DNA of 64,000 nucleotides. Origin: an uncultured Prevotella sp. (GTDB lineage Bacteria > Bacteroidota > Bacteroidia > Bacteroidales > Bacteroidaceae). Positions 49,429-58,695 of this stretch are shown here, in pieces; the first letter of the stretch is position 1; each line of letters starts with the position of its first letter. Below the pieces are notes generated by a model. It worked only from the letters and a program-made list of their open reading frames with translations, was not told the origin of the DNA and made no database searches. Made by a program: the position numbers and the translations under genes. The stretch covers positions 1-64,000 of the forward strand of contig CAKPWR010000003.1 in assembly GCA_934196725.1 (NCBI GenBank), read 5' to 3'.

Positions 49429-49872
49429 ATGGTAATTGATACATTAGACAATTTTGAGAGATATGTCTCTCTCAATCCACTCTTTCCAGAAGTAGTGAAG
49501 TTTGTAAAAGAGAACGATCTCACTCAGCTTGAGGCAGGTAAGCATCCTATTCAGGGCGCCGACCTTTTCCTGAATATCGCTGAGGCTCAGGGTAAGAACG
49601 AGGAGGATGCAGTTATCGAAACTCATCGCAAGATGATTGATATTCAGATTCCACTTGATAACGAGGAAACCTATGGATATACTCCTTTGAAGGACCTTCC
49701 TGAGGTAGAGTACAATGAGGTAAAGGATATTACCAAGTATCCTGGCGTGAAGGCGCAGACGCTCGTTACCTGCAAGCCAGGTCAGTTTGCCATCTTCTGG
49801 CCAGAGGACGGTCATCAGCCATGTATCGGCAAGGGCGCTATCCGCAAGGCTATCTTCAAGATCAAGGCTTAA
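49429..49872 (+). CDS. YhcH/YjgK/YiaL family protein
   Basis: The 147-residue cupin-like protein shows ERYVSLNPLFPEVVKFVKEN, LEAGKHPIQGADLFLNIAEA, ETHRKMIDIQIPLDNEETYG and FAIFWPEDGHQPCIG. The His residues in ETHRKMID and DGHQP and the Glu residues are the conserved metal ligands of the family. Members include an N-acetylneuraminate anomerase (NanQ) and proteins annotated as beta-galactosidase subunit beta. The substrate is probably a sugar anomer. Its neighbours here (GlgB, MORN protein) do not decide which. Confidence 0.92.
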   Translation: MVIDTLDNFERYVSLNPLFPEVVKFVKENDLTQLEAGKHPIQGADLFLNIAEAQGKNEEDAVIETHRKMIDIQIPLDNEETYGYTPLKDLPEVEYNEVKDITKYPGVKAQTLVTCKPGQFAIFWPEDGHQPCIGKGAIRKAIFKIKA

Positions 49873-49929
49873 CCTAGGGCAAGTTCACAATCGAATACAC
49901 ATATATATAAATATTTAAATCTATAATCC

Positions 49930-52017
49930 ATGGCAACAGAAAAGAAGACTACAGCTAAGAAGACAACAGCCAAGAAGACTGCCTGCAAGAAGACAACCAA
50001 GGCTGCTGCTGTTAAACATATAGGACTTGTAAAGAACGATCCTTATCTGGCAGACTACGAGGATGCTATCCGCGGCCGCCACGACCACGTGCTCTGGAAG
50101 ATGGGTCAGCTCACCAATAACGGCAAGACCACCCTGAGCGATTTTGCCAATGGCTTCGAGTACTTCGGCCTTCACAAGACTGAGAAGGGATGGGTGTTCC
50201 GTGAGTGGGCGCCTAACGCGACAGATATCTATCTCATCGGCGACTTCAACGACTGGAAGGAGACAGAGAAGTATCGTGCCAAGAGACTGAAGAACTCTGG
50301 CAACTGGGAGCTGAAGCTTCCTGAGAAGGCATTGAAGCACGGTGACCTCTACAAGATGAAGGTGCACTGGGAAGGTGGCGAAGGCGAGAGAATCCCTGCA
50401 TGGGCTCAGCGCGTAGTACAGGATGAGCAGACCAAGATTTTCTCAGCACAGGTTTGGAATCCAGAGCCTTACAAGTGGAAGAAGAAGACTTTCAAGGCAA
50501 AGACCACTCCGCTCTTGATTTATGAGTGCCATATCGGTATGAGTCAGGATGCAGAGAAGGTTGGTTCTTATACTGAGTTCAAAGAGAATGTGTTGCCTCG
50601 CATCATTGAGGACGGTTACAACTGCATCCAGATCATGGCTATCCAGGAGCATCCGTACTATGGATCTTTCGGCTATCATGTAAGTAGCTTCTTTGCAGCC
50701 AGCAGCCGTTTCGGCACTCCTGAAGAGTTGAAGGATCTTATTGATACGGCTCATCAGAATGGTATTGCAGTTATCATGGATATTGTTCACTCGCATGCAG
50801 TGAAGAACGAGATTGAGGGTCTTGGTAATCTTGCCGGCGATCCTAACCAGTATTTCTATCCTGGCGACCGTCATGAGCATCCGGCTTGGGACAGTCTCTG
50901 CTTCGACTACGGCAAGAACGAGGTAATCCACTTCCTGCTGAGCAACTGCAAGTACTGGCTTACAGAGTTCCATTTCGATGGTTTCCGCTTCGACGGTGTA
51001 ACTTCTATGCTGTATTACAGCCATGGATTGGGTGAGGCATTCTGCAATTACGGTGATTACTTCAACGGTCATGAGGACGATAATGCCATCTGCTATCTTA
51101 CTCTTGCCAACTGTCTGATTCATGAGGTGAACAAGAATGCGATTACCATTGCCGAGGAGGTGAGCGGAATGCCAGGACTGGCAGCCAAGTTTGAAGACGG
51201 CGGCTATGGCTTCGACTATCGTATGGCGATGAACATTCCTGACTACTGGATCAAGACCATCAAGGAATTGAAGGATGAAGACTGGAAGCCATCCAGCATC
51301 TTCTGGGAGATCAAGAACCGCCGTGCTGACGAGAAGACCATCTCTTACTGCGAGAGTCATGACCAGGCACTGGTAGGCGACAAGACTATTATCTTCCGTC
51401 TCATTGATGCCGATATGTACTGGCATTTCAAGAAAGGAGATGAGAACGATGTGGCTCACCGCGGCATTGCCCTGCACAAGATGATTCGTCTGGCTACAGC
51501 ATCAACCATCAATGGCGGTTACCTGAACTTCATGGGCAATGAGTTCGGTCACCCTGAATGGATTGACTTCCCTCGTGAGGGTAATGGCTGGAGCTATAAA
51601 TATGCCCGTCGCCAATGGAATCTGGTAGATAATAAAGAGTTGTGCTACCATTACTTAGGCGATTTCGATAAAGCAATGCTCAAGACGATTACGAGCGAAA
51701 AGAATTTTAACAAGACACCAGTTGTGGAGATTTGGCACAATGATGGAGATCAGGTTCTTGCCTACATGCGAGGCGATTTGCTCTTCGTGTTCAACTTCTC
51801 GCCAACCCGTTCGTTTACCGATTATGGTTTCCTTGTTCCTACAGGTGCTTACAGCGTAGTGCTTGATACGGACAACAAGGCATTCGGCGGCAATGGCTTG
51901 AATGATGATGAACTGACCCATCTCACGACCTACGATCCTCTCTATATGAACGATCGCAAGGAGTGGTTGAAGCTCTATCTGCCAGCCCGTACAGCATTGG
52001 TGCTGAAGAAAAATTAA
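49930..52017 (+). CDS. glgB: 1,4-alpha-glucan branching enzyme with Lys/Thr-rich N-terminal tail
   Basis: GlgB makes alpha-1,6 branches in glycogen. The 695-residue protein is of the eukaryote-like GH13 subfamily: a CBM48 domain (FREWAPNATDIYLIGDFNDW), LLIYECHIGMSQ, NCIQIMAIQEHPYYGSFGYH, DIVHSHAVKN, the nucleophile Asp in FHFDGFRFDGVTSM, the acid/base Glu in ITIAEEVSGMPG, and SYCESHDQALVGDK, ending with a C-terminal beta domain (LLFVFNFSPTRSFTDYGF). Residues 1-24 (MATEKKTTAKKTTAKKTACK...) are repetitive Lys-Thr-Ala, like a histone H1 tail, and are not part of the usual family. Expression is probably high, judged by codon choice. Confidence 0.95.
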   Translation: MATEKKTTAKKTTAKKTACKKTTKAAAVKHIGLVKNDPYLADYEDAIRGRHDHVLWKMGQLTNNGKTTLSDFANGFEYFGLHKTEKGWVFREWAPNATDIYLIGDFNDWKETEKYRAKRLKNSGNWELKLPEKALKHGDLYKMKVHWEGGEGERIPAWAQRVVQDEQTKIFSAQVWNPEPYKWKKKTFKAKTTPLLIYECHIGMSQDAEKVGSYTEFKENVLPRIIEDGYNCIQIMAIQEHPYYGSFGYHVSSFFAASSRFGTPEELKDLIDTAHQNGIAVIMDIVHSHAVKNEIEGLGNLAGDPNQYFYPGDRHEHPAWDSLCFDYGKNEVIHFLLSNCKYWLTEFHFDGFRFDGVTSMLYYSHGLGEAFCNYGDYFNGHEDDNAICYLTLANCLIHEVNKNAITIAEEVSGMPGLAAKFEDGGYGFDYRMAMNIPDYWIKTIKELKDEDWKPSSIFWEIKNRRADEKTISYCESHDQALVGDKTIIFRLIDADMYWHFKKGDENDVAHRGIALHKMIRLATASTINGGYLNFMGNEFGHPEWIDFPREGNGWSYKYARRQWNLVDNKELCYHYLGDFDKAMLKTITSEKNFNKTPVVEIWHNDGDQVLAYMRGDLLFVFNFSPTRSFTDYGFLVPTGAYSVVLDTDNKAFGGNGLNDDELTHLTTYDPLYMNDRKEWLKLYLPARTALVLKKN

Positions 52018-52031
52018 TGTAGAAAAATTTT

Positions 52032-53141
52032 ATGGGAAATAAAAAGAATAGCACAGCGAAGATGCACTTCGCTTGTGCTATTGTCTTTATCATTTTTGTT
52101 TATTGTTACCTGGCTTTTTACCAGGCAGATGTTTTAGCCGTTGCCCAGCATGTACTGAGTGATGGTAAAACCGATTATAGCTATACGTTCGCCCCGCTGC
52201 TGATAACTTTGGTTCTTTATCTTCTGCACTTGGGCGTCTATGCGTTAACGCAGGTAAAGCGTCGTTTTCATGCTCTTACGTATTTTCCTTCTTTCCTGAT
52301 TCTTACCATCATCACCGACATTCCAACGGATGTGGATATTCATCATTCCCTCGGTGCCTGGTGGTTTGTGGCTCCTTTATGCCTTCTGGCTTTTGGTGCT
52401 GCCGTATGGGTAATCAGACAGTTGGAACCGTTGGAGCAGGAACCTCATAGTAGCGGCTGGTTGTCCAAGTATATGTGGCTCAATCTGTTCCGGATGGTGG
52501 CGATGATTGTCATTGTGCTCTTTGTGGCTAGCAACGACCGTCTTTTTCATGAACGTATGAAGATGGAGCGGTTGATGATTCAGAAAAATTATGCTGAGGC
52601 GCTGAAGGTGGGCAGAAAGTCATTGCAGACCGATTCCTCGCTTACCATGTTGCGCATTGCCAGTTTGCATCATACAGGCGAGCTTGCTGATAAGCTGTTT
52701 ACCTATCCATTGGTTGGTGGCAGCAAGGCGATGCTTCCAGACAGCGTTACCGTAAAGTCATTGATGTGGAGAACTCCCCGCTGGATGCAGGCGCCTACCG
52801 ATTCGATGAAGATGCAGCATCTGGTTTATCGCAAGCCGGAAGATTACAAGCTCTGTGCGCTGCTGCTCGACAAGAAGCTGGATCAGTTTGTTGTGGCTTT
52901 GTGCAAGTATTATGATGTGAAGACCGCCAAACTTCCTACTCATTACAAGGAGGCTCTGACGCTCTATATTCATCGTCGCAGCAAGCCTGTCATCGAGTAT
53001 CACGACAATGTGGTTGATACTGATTTTCAGGACTATCAGCAGCTGGAACACAAGTATACGAACAAGCAGGAAATGCAGACTGCCATCCGTGACACCTACG
53101 GCAATACCTACTGGTATTATTTCGACTATTGCAGTAAATAA
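52032..53141 (+). CDS. Hypothetical membrane protein with four to five helices and a soluble C-terminal domain
   Basis: The 369-residue protein has hydrophobic helices at about 12-30, 50-70, 83-96, 107-125 and 150-166. A conserved-looking cytoplasmic or periplasmic part follows, with TPR-like helices (MERLMIQKNYAEALKVGRKS) and a Trp/Tyr-rich end (QTAIRDTYGNTYWYYFDYCS). It looks related in plan to the larger DUF6057 membrane proteins of Bacteroidota, but I cannot confirm that. It starts 14 bp after glgB, so it is probably expressed with it. Confidence 0.6.
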   Translation: MGNKKNSTAKMHFACAIVFIIFVYCYLAFYQADVLAVAQHVLSDGKTDYSYTFAPLLITLVLYLLHLGVYALTQVKRRFHALTYFPSFLILTIITDIPTDVDIHHSLGAWWFVAPLCLLAFGAAVWVIRQLEPLEQEPHSSGWLSKYMWLNLFRMVAMIVIVLFVASNDRLFHERMKMERLMIQKNYAEALKVGRKSLQTDSSLTMLRIASLHHTGELADKLFTYPLVGGSKAMLPDSVTVKSLMWRTPRWMQAPTDSMKMQHLVYRKPEDYKLCALLLDKKLDQFVVALCKYYDVKTAKLPTHYKEALTLYIHRRSKPVIEYHDNVVDTDFQDYQQLEHKYTNKQEMQTAIRDTYGNTYWYYFDYCSK

Positions 53142-53182
53142 GGAAAATATAACTGTAGGATAGATAAATATTTTTCAGTAAG

Positions 53183-53232
53183 ATAGAAAAATATCTCCTT
53201 GAGATAAAATGATAATGCAGTAAGAGATAAGA
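53183..53232. repeat. AT-rich GAGATA/TATCTC repeats
   Basis: AAAAATATCTCCTTGAGATA and neighbouring AGATAAG words resemble the palindrome cluster at 31490-31596, including the shared AAAAATATCTCC string. It lies in the leader of the TPR gene. Confidence 0.5.
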
Positions 53233-53257
53233 AATTTATTATATAAAGAGATTAAAT

Positions 53258-54478
53258 ATGACAAGATTGAAATACATATTGATGTTTACAATAGTCTTTT
53301 TCTTCGGGCTTCCATCTGGGATGCAGGCTCAGAAGAAGGATATTGCGGCTGCCCGTGATCTGGTCAAGGCGGGCAAGGACCTGAACAAAGCGCAGGCTAG
53401 CATGGAGAAACTCTTGAAGGATTCGGCTAACCAGAGCAACAAGAAGATATGGGTTACGCTCTTTGATGCTGTCAGAAAGCAGTATGAACAGGGCAATGAA
53501 AAGCTCTATCTCAAGCAAAAGTATGATACCGCCCAGCTTTTCAATCTTGCCAAGCAGATGTTTCTCATTGCCCAGGGACTGGATTCGGTAGAGATGGTTC
53601 CCAACAAGAAGGGAAAGTTGAATATCGAGTATCGCAAGACGCATTCCGAATATCTCAAGCGTCTCCGTCCGAACATCTATAACGGTGGCGTCTGGTTCCT
53701 CCAGAAGAAGAAGTATCCTGAGGCTTATCAGTTCTTCGACTTATACATCGACTGTGCTACCAAGCCACTCTTCAAGGGCAATGATTTCCAGAGCAAGAAT
53801 CCACCGCTTTATACCGCAGCCTATTGGGCTGTGTATTCCGGCTATAAGATGAAGAACAGCAGGGCAACCTTGCATCATTCATACGAAGCCTTGAAGGATA
53901 CGGTGCATTACAATTATATGTTGCAGTATCTGGCTGAGACCTATAAGCTGGACAAGGATACTGCCCGCTATGTGGCTACATTGAAGGATGGATTCTCCAA
54001 GGCTCCGAAGTTCCCATTCTTCTTTCCTCGTCTGGTAGAATACTATTCAGGGAAAAACCAGCTCGATTCTGCGATGAATGTGGTCAACCTGGCGCTGGCT
54101 GTTGATTCACTGAACGATATTTATCTCTTCACGAAGAGTACCTTGTTGCTCAATCTCAATCAATACAAGGACTGCATCAAGGTGTGCGACCAGATCATTG
54201 CCCAGAACGATTCCATGCCGGGAACCTATCTGAATGCAGGATTGGCTTATTTCAATATGGCTGTAGAACAGGACAAGAACCTGAAACAGTCCAACAAGCA
54301 GCGCATGCAGATACAGAGCGATTACAAGAAGGCTCTGCCTTATCTGGAGAAATACAGGGGAATGATGCCCGATAATAAGGACCAGTGGGCTTTGCCGCTT
54401 TATACCATCTATCTGAACCTGAATATGGGTAAGGAGTTTGACGAGATAGATAAACTGATGAATCAGAGCAAGAAATAA
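53258..54478 (+). CDS. Secreted TPR-repeat protein
   Basis: The 406-residue protein has a signal peptide (MFTIVFFFGLPSGMQA-QK). The remainder is helical with TPR-like units: AARDLVKAGKDLNKAQASME, FLQKKKYPEAYQFFDLYIDC, SALRATL-like shared repeats and the C-terminal TYLNAGLAYFNMAVEQDKNL. No catalytic domain is visible. It lies 116 bp after the membrane protein gene and in the same direction, so cotranscription is possible. Its function cannot be read from sequence. Confidence 0.75.
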   Translation: MTRLKYILMFTIVFFFGLPSGMQAQKKDIAAARDLVKAGKDLNKAQASMEKLLKDSANQSNKKIWVTLFDAVRKQYEQGNEKLYLKQKYDTAQLFNLAKQMFLIAQGLDSVEMVPNKKGKLNIEYRKTHSEYLKRLRPNIYNGGVWFLQKKKYPEAYQFFDLYIDCATKPLFKGNDFQSKNPPLYTAAYWAVYSGYKMKNSRATLHHSYEALKDTVHYNYMLQYLAETYKLDKDTARYVATLKDGFSKAPKFPFFFPRLVEYYSGKNQLDSAMNVVNLALAVDSLNDIYLFTKSTLLLNLNQYKDCIKVCDQIIAQNDSMPGTYLNAGLAYFNMAVEQDKNLKQSNKQRMQIQSDYKKALPYLEKYRGMMPDNKDQWALPLYTIYLNLNMGKEFDEIDKLMNQSKK

Positions 54479-54566
54479 AAGACAGAAGGTCAGAGATAGA
54501 AATAAAAGATAGAATACAGAAATAGTAGATAAGAATAAAGATAAAACAGAAAACAAGAATTATAAT

Positions 54567-55886
54567 ATGATAGATAGAATATTGAATAAACTGGGAATCT
54601 CGCTGAACGAGATGCAGCAGGAGGCTTTTCAGTCTATTGCACACGGCAATAAGGATGTGGTCGTTCTTTCGCCTACGGGCAGTGGAAAGACGCTGGCTTA
54701 TCTCTTGCCGCTCTCCCAGTTGGTGGATGCAAGTGATGATGAGCCGCAGGCTGTCGTGGTTACTCCTGGTCGTGAGCTGGCTTTGCAGTCGTCTACCGTA
54801 TTGAAGGATATGGGTTCGGGGCTCCGTGCCATGGCTTGCTACGGCGGTCGAGCTGCGATGGATGAGCATCGGGTGCTGAAGCAGGTTCGTCCGCAGATTA
54901 TCTTCGGAACACCTGGCAGATTGAACGACCATCTCAGCAAGGGCAACTTCTCGCCTTATCATATCAAGTATCTCGTCATCGACGAGTTTGACAAGTGCCT
55001 GGAGATGGGTTTCCAGGAAGAGATGAGCCGCCTCATTCAGTCTTTGCCGGGCTTGCGCCGCCACTTCCTGCTTTCTGCTACCGAGGCTGAGGAGATTCCT
55101 CGCTTCGTTCACATGGGCAGGGTAGAGAAGATTGATTATCGCATGGACGAGGAACAGGTGCCTGAGCGAGTGCATATATATAAGGTGGAAAGTCCGGTGA
55201 AGGATAAACTGGAGAGTCTGGGTCGTCTGCTGCGCAGTTTGGGCGAAACCAGCACCATCGTTTTCCTGAACTACCGTGACAGCGTGGAGCGCACCAACAA
55301 CTATCTGGTTGAGCAAGGTTTCTCCACTTCATTCTTTCATGGCGGCTTGGAGCAGAAGGAGCGTGAAGCTTCTCTTTACCGATTCAGCAATGGCAGCGCC
55401 AATATTCTGGTAAGTACCGACCTGGCTTCCCGTGGTCTCGATATTCCAGACATCGACAACATCGTTCATTATCATATTCCTGAGAGCGAGGACGGCTACA
55501 TTCATCGTGTGGGTCGTACTGCCCGTTGGGAAGCGCAGGGTAGGGCTTTCTTCCTGCTGGGTCCTGAAGAGCATATTCCGGAATATGTAGATGCTGAGGT
55601 TGAGGATTACGAGATTCCAGCCGTTGAGGAGTTGCCTGCGCCAGCCAAGCCGAAGATGGCTACCTTATATATAGGTAAGGGAAAGAAGGACAAGATCAGT
55701 AAGGGCGATATTCTTGGCTTTCTCTGCAAGAAGGGTGGTCTGAATTCTTCTGAAATCGGAAAAATTGATGTCAACGACCGATACGCTTATGCAGCCATCG
55801 CCCGTCCTAAGTTGAAGAGTGTGCTCAACAATGTGAAGGGCGAAAAGATCAAGGGCGTCAAGACGATTGTTGAGGAAGTGAGATAA
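54567..55886 (+). CDS. DEAD-box RNA helicase, DbpA-like
   Basis: The 439-residue protein has a Q-motif region (LNEMQQEAFQSIAHGNKDVV), motif I SPTGSGKT, PGRELALQ, GTPGRLNDHL, motif II DEFD instead of DEAD, motif III SATEAEE, and in the second domain TDLASRGLDIPDIDNIVHYH and HRVGRTARWE. Residues about 368-439 (ATLYIGKGKKDKISKGDILG) match the DbpA RNA-binding domain, which in E. coli DbpA docks on 23S rRNA helix 92. A role in large ribosomal subunit assembly is therefore likely. The intergenic lead (54479-54566) is a purine-rich AGATA repeat tract. Confidence 0.9.
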   Translation: MIDRILNKLGISLNEMQQEAFQSIAHGNKDVVVLSPTGSGKTLAYLLPLSQLVDASDDEPQAVVVTPGRELALQSSTVLKDMGSGLRAMACYGGRAAMDEHRVLKQVRPQIIFGTPGRLNDHLSKGNFSPYHIKYLVIDEFDKCLEMGFQEEMSRLIQSLPGLRRHFLLSATEAEEIPRFVHMGRVEKIDYRMDEEQVPERVHIYKVESPVKDKLESLGRLLRSLGETSTIVFLNYRDSVERTNNYLVEQGFSTSFFHGGLEQKEREASLYRFSNGSANILVSTDLASRGLDIPDIDNIVHYHIPESEDGYIHRVGRTARWEAQGRAFFLLGPEEHIPEYVDAEVEDYEIPAVEELPAPAKPKMATLYIGKGKKDKISKGDILGFLCKKGGLNSSEIGKIDVNDRYAYAAIARPKLKSVLNNVKGEKIKGVKTIVEEVR

Positions 55887-55937
55887 AACTTCAATCTCGG
55901 GGGTAAAACTTGCGAAGTGAGATAATTTTATAGCAGG

Positions 55938-55980
55938 AAAAAGCCTCATCTTGGAATCTGTTTCCAGATGAGGCTTTTTA
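55938..55980. terminator. Bidirectional intrinsic terminator
   Basis: AAAAAGCCTCATCT (55938-55951) pairs with AGATGAGGCTTTTT (55966-55979); the A and T runs are part of the stem, so either strand gives a U-tract. It ends the DbpA-like gene's transcript. Confidence 0.9.
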
Positions 55981-56082
55981 GGTTATAAATTGTAATTTAA
56001 GGCATAAATATGCAGATAATATGTTAAAACTGGTGACAAAAAGAAAGATTTATGCCCAAAATGGTAAAAATGTGCAGAAAAA

Positions 56083-56114
56083 TTTGGTAGTTTCAAATAA
56101 AAAATGTAATTTCG
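56083..56114 (+). promoter_or_regulatory. Promoter of serC
   Basis: TTTG (56083-56086), 20 bp, then TAATTTCG (56107-56114). The -7 word with CAGTC after it is the same as before the DUF3127 gene at 11554. A leader of about 105 nt follows before the ATG; it contains short complementary stretches (CCTGCTAACAGG) but no riboswitch that I recognise. Confidence 0.55.
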
Positions 56115-56229
56115 CAGTCGTAAGTCCTAACATAAGGTTTGCATATAAGCCTATATGGGTGGATTGCGCATGTATGTCTCCTGCTAACAGGGGTATAATA
56201 CGATCAATTACTTAAAATATTATATAAAG

Positions 56230-57300
56230 ATGAAGAAGTACAATTTTAACGCAGGTCCATCAATGCTTCCACGTGAAGTGATTGAGAACACAGCAAAGCA
56301 GATTTTGGATTTTAATGGTTCAGGTCTTTCATTGATGGAAATCAGCCACCGTGCTAAGGATTTCCAGCCAGTTGTTGACGAGGCTGTCTCCCTTTTCAAG
56401 GAGCTTCTTGACATTCCTGAGGGTTACTCCGTAATCTTCCTTGGTGGTGGTGCGTCGTTGCAGTTTATGCAGATTCCTGCCAACTTCCTCATCAAGAAGG
56501 CTGCCTACATTAATTCTGGTACTTGGGCCAAGAAGGCAATGAAAGAGGCGAAGCATTTTGGTGAGGTCGTGGAGATCGCATCATCGTCCGACGCCAACTA
56601 CACTTTCTATCCTCAGGTTCCTAACAATGTGCCAGCCGATTGTGATTACTTGCATCTGACAAGCAACAATACAATATATGGTACTGAACTCCGTGTAGAT
56701 CCAGACGTGAACGTTCCATTGATTTCTGACATGTCTTCAGACATCATGAGCCGTCCTGTTGATGTTTCCAAGTACACTGCTATTTACGCCGGTGCTCAGA
56801 AGAACCTCTCTATGGCTGGTGTTACCGTCATCATCGTGAAGGATGAGATGCTTGGCAAGGCTCCTCGCGAGATTCCTACCATGCTCGACTATCGCACTCA
56901 CGTAGAGAAGGGCAGTATGTTCAATACTCCTCCTGTAGTTCCTATCTACACCTTGATGGAGAATCTCCGCTGGTTGAAGGCTAACGGTGGTGTAGAGGCT
57001 GCTGACAAGCGTGCTCACGAGCGTGCTGAGGTTCTCTATTCTGAGATTGACCGCAACAAGCTCTTCAAGGGTACTGTAGAAGAGGCTTCCCGTTCATTGA
57101 TGAACATCTGCTTCGTGATGAACGATGAGTACAAGGAGTTGGAGAAGCCATTCTTTGATTTCGCTACAGAGCGTGGTATGGTTGGTATTAAGGGTCACCG
57201 TTCTGTTGGTGGTTTCCGTGCCAGCTGCTACAATGCAATGACCATGGAGGGTGTTGAGGCACTCGTCAAGGCAATGAAGGAATTTGAAGCTCAACATTAA
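56230..57300 (+). CDS. serC: Phosphoserine aminotransferase
   Basis: SerC transfers an amino group from glutamate to 3-phosphohydroxypyruvate in serine synthesis. The 356-residue PLP enzyme shows [58 protein letters not shown], the PLP Asp region [12 protein letters not shown], the PLP-binding Lys in [13 protein letters not shown], and [16 protein letters not shown] near the C-terminus. serA follows after 11 bp. Highly biased codons (GGT, GCT, CTC, CGT) suggest strong expression. Confidence 0.97.
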   Translation: MKKYNFNAGPSMLPREVIENTAKQILDFNGSGLSLMEISHRAKDFQPVVDEAVSLFKELLDIPEGYSVIFLGGGASLQFMQIPANFLIKKAAYINSGTWAKKAMKEAKHFGEVVEIASSSDANYTFYPQVPNNVPADCDYLHLTSNNTIYGTELRVDPDVNVPLISDMSSDIMSRPVDVSKYTAIYAGAQKNLSMAGVTVIIVKDEMLGKAPREIPTMLDYRTHVEKGSMFNTPPVVPIYTLMENLRWLKANGGVEAADKRAHERAEVLYSEIDRNKLFKGTVEEASRSLMNICFVMNDEYKELEKPFFDFATERGMVGIKGHRSVGGFRASCYNAMTMEGVEALVKAMKEFEAQH

Positions 57301-57311
57301 TTTGAATTGAC

Positions 57312-58229
57312 ATGAAAGTATTAGTTGCAACAGAAAAGCCATTCGCAGCAGCTGCTGTGGATGGTATCAGAAAAGAAATAGAGGGAGCTGGCAACGAACT
57401 CGTGCTGCTCGAAAAATATACCGAGAAGGCTCAGCTTCTCGATGCAGTGAAGGATGTGGACGCGATGATTATCCGTTCTGACAAGGCTGACGCCGAGGTG
57501 CTCGACGCAGCCAAGAACCTGAAGATTATCGTTCGTGCCGGTGCTGGTTACGACAACATCGATTTGGCTGCTGCTACTGCTCACAACGTGGTGGCTGAGA
57601 ATACTCCGGGTCAGAACTCCAACGCCGTTGCCGAGTTGGTATTCGGTTTGCTGGTTTTCGCCGTTCGTAATTTCTATAACGGCAAGGCTGGCTCTGAGTT
57701 GAAGGGCAAGAAGCTGGGTATTCTGGCATTCGGTAATGTAGGTCGCAACGTGGCTCGCATCGCCAAGGGATTCGGCATGGAAGTAGCTGCTTATGACGCC
57801 TTCTGCCCAGCTGATGTCATCGAGGCTGCCGGTGTTCACGCCGTGAAGTCTCAGGATGAATTGTTCCAGACTTGCGACATCGTTTCTCTTCATATCCCTG
57901 CTACTCCAGAGACCATCAAGAGCATCGATTACAAGACCGTGAACCAGTTGCCTAAGGGTGGCATTCTTATCAATACAGCCCGCAAGGAAGTAATCAATGA
58001 GCCAGAGCTCCTGAAGCTTCTCGCTGAGCGTGAGGACTTGAAGTTCATCACCGACATCAAGCCTGATGCTGATGCTGACTTTGCCAAGTTCGAGGGCCGC
58101 TACTTCTCAACACCAAAGAAGATGGGTGCGCAGACAGCCGAGGCTAACATCAATGCCGGTATTGCGGCAGCCAAGCAGATCAATGCGTTTTTCAAGGACG
58201 GCTGCACCAAGTTCCAGGTAAATAAGTAA
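57312..58229 (+). CDS. serA: 3-phosphoglycerate dehydrogenase (short, Lys-type active site)
   Basis: The 305-residue D-2-hydroxyacid dehydrogenase oxidises 3-phosphoglycerate to 3-phosphohydroxypyruvate. It has NAD-binding KLGILAFGNVGRNVARIAKG, IVRAGAGYDNIDLAAA, NTARKEVINE with the substrate-binding Arg, and no ACT or regulatory domain, unlike E. coli SerA. The position of the catalytic Glu reads DIKPD, and the usual catalytic His is replaced by Lys in STPKKMGAQT, as in the type reported, to my memory, for Entamoeba histolytica and Bacteroidota enzymes. The link with serC makes the function secure. Confidence 0.93.
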   Translation: MKVLVATEKPFAAAAVDGIRKEIEGAGNELVLLEKYTEKAQLLDAVKDVDAMIIRSDKADAEVLDAAKNLKIIVRAGAGYDNIDLAAATAHNVVAENTPGQNSNAVAELVFGLLVFAVRNFYNGKAGSELKGKKLGILAFGNVGRNVARIAKGFGMEVAAYDAFCPADVIEAAGVHAVKSQDELFQTCDIVSLHIPATPETIKSIDYKTVNQLPKGGILINTARKEVINEPELLKLLAEREDLKFITDIKPDADADFAKFEGRYFSTPKKMGAQTAEANINAGIAAAKQINAFFKDGCTKFQVNK

Positions 58230-58235
58230 TATTAA

Positions 58236-58274
58236 CATTGAACTTTGAGATTTGAACTTTGAACTTTATGATTA
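58236..58274. repeat. Heptamer array and left arm of inverted repeat
   Basis: TTGAACTTTGAGATTTGAAC leads into a 24-bp sequence (58251-58274, ending CTTTATGATTA) that is the exact reverse complement of 58696-58719. This is the dispersed AAGTTCA repeat in reverse orientation. Confidence 0.9.
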
Positions 58275-58326
58275 CCAATAATTGTATAGTTTTAGTTTGA
58301 GTCCCAAAGTTTTGTGGTTTTTGGTT

Positions 58327-58692
58327 ATGTTAGAACGAAAAGTCGTTGAGAATGATATTTATGTTTTATCTAAGGCTTTTGCATTACGAATAGTAAAGCT
58401 ATATAAGTTTCTTACAGAGCAAAAACATGAATATGTAATTTCTAAGCAGCTATTACGAAGTGGTACTAGCATTGGGGCCAATGTGCATGAAGCAAAGAAT
58501 GCGCAATCTCGTCCGGATTTTTCTTCTAAAATGAATATTTCATTAAAAGAAGCATCTGAGAGTGGTTATTGGTTGGATTTATTATATGATGCAGAATACA
58601 TTAATAAAGAAGCTTATGATTTTATATCTGATGATTGTGAACATCTACAAGCTGTTTTGATTAAAATTGTAAAATCTACCAAGCATCAATAA
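58327..58692 (+). CDS. Four-helix-bundle protein (23S rRNA intervening-sequence, IVP type)
   Basis: The start at 58327 (MLERKVVENDIYVLSKAFAL) gives 121 residues; a frame open from 58282 is less likely. Family features are KAFALRIVKLYKFLTEQK, ISKQLLRSGTSIGANVHEAK, NAQSRPDFSSKMNISLKEAS and ESGYWLDLLYDAEY. This family was first found inside 23S rRNA intervening sequences and is also common as a stand-alone gene; its function is unclear. Base composition is visibly more AT-rich than the flanking serA and DUF1015 genes. It sits exactly between 24-bp perfect inverted repeats (58251-58274 and 58696-58719) and breaks up the serC-serA-DUF1015 order, so it was probably inserted. Confidence 0.9.
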   Translation: MLERKVVENDIYVLSKAFALRIVKLYKFLTEQKHEYVISKQLLRSGTSIGANVHEAKNAQSRPDFSSKMNISLKEASESGYWLDLLYDAEYINKEAYDFISDDCEHLQAVLIKIVKSTKHQ

Positions 58693-58695
58693 AGC

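Noticed and set aside
56115..56229. Riboswitch in the serC leader
   Set aside because: The leader is about 105 nt and has small hairpins, but I see no glycine, lysine, SAM or other known aptamer core.
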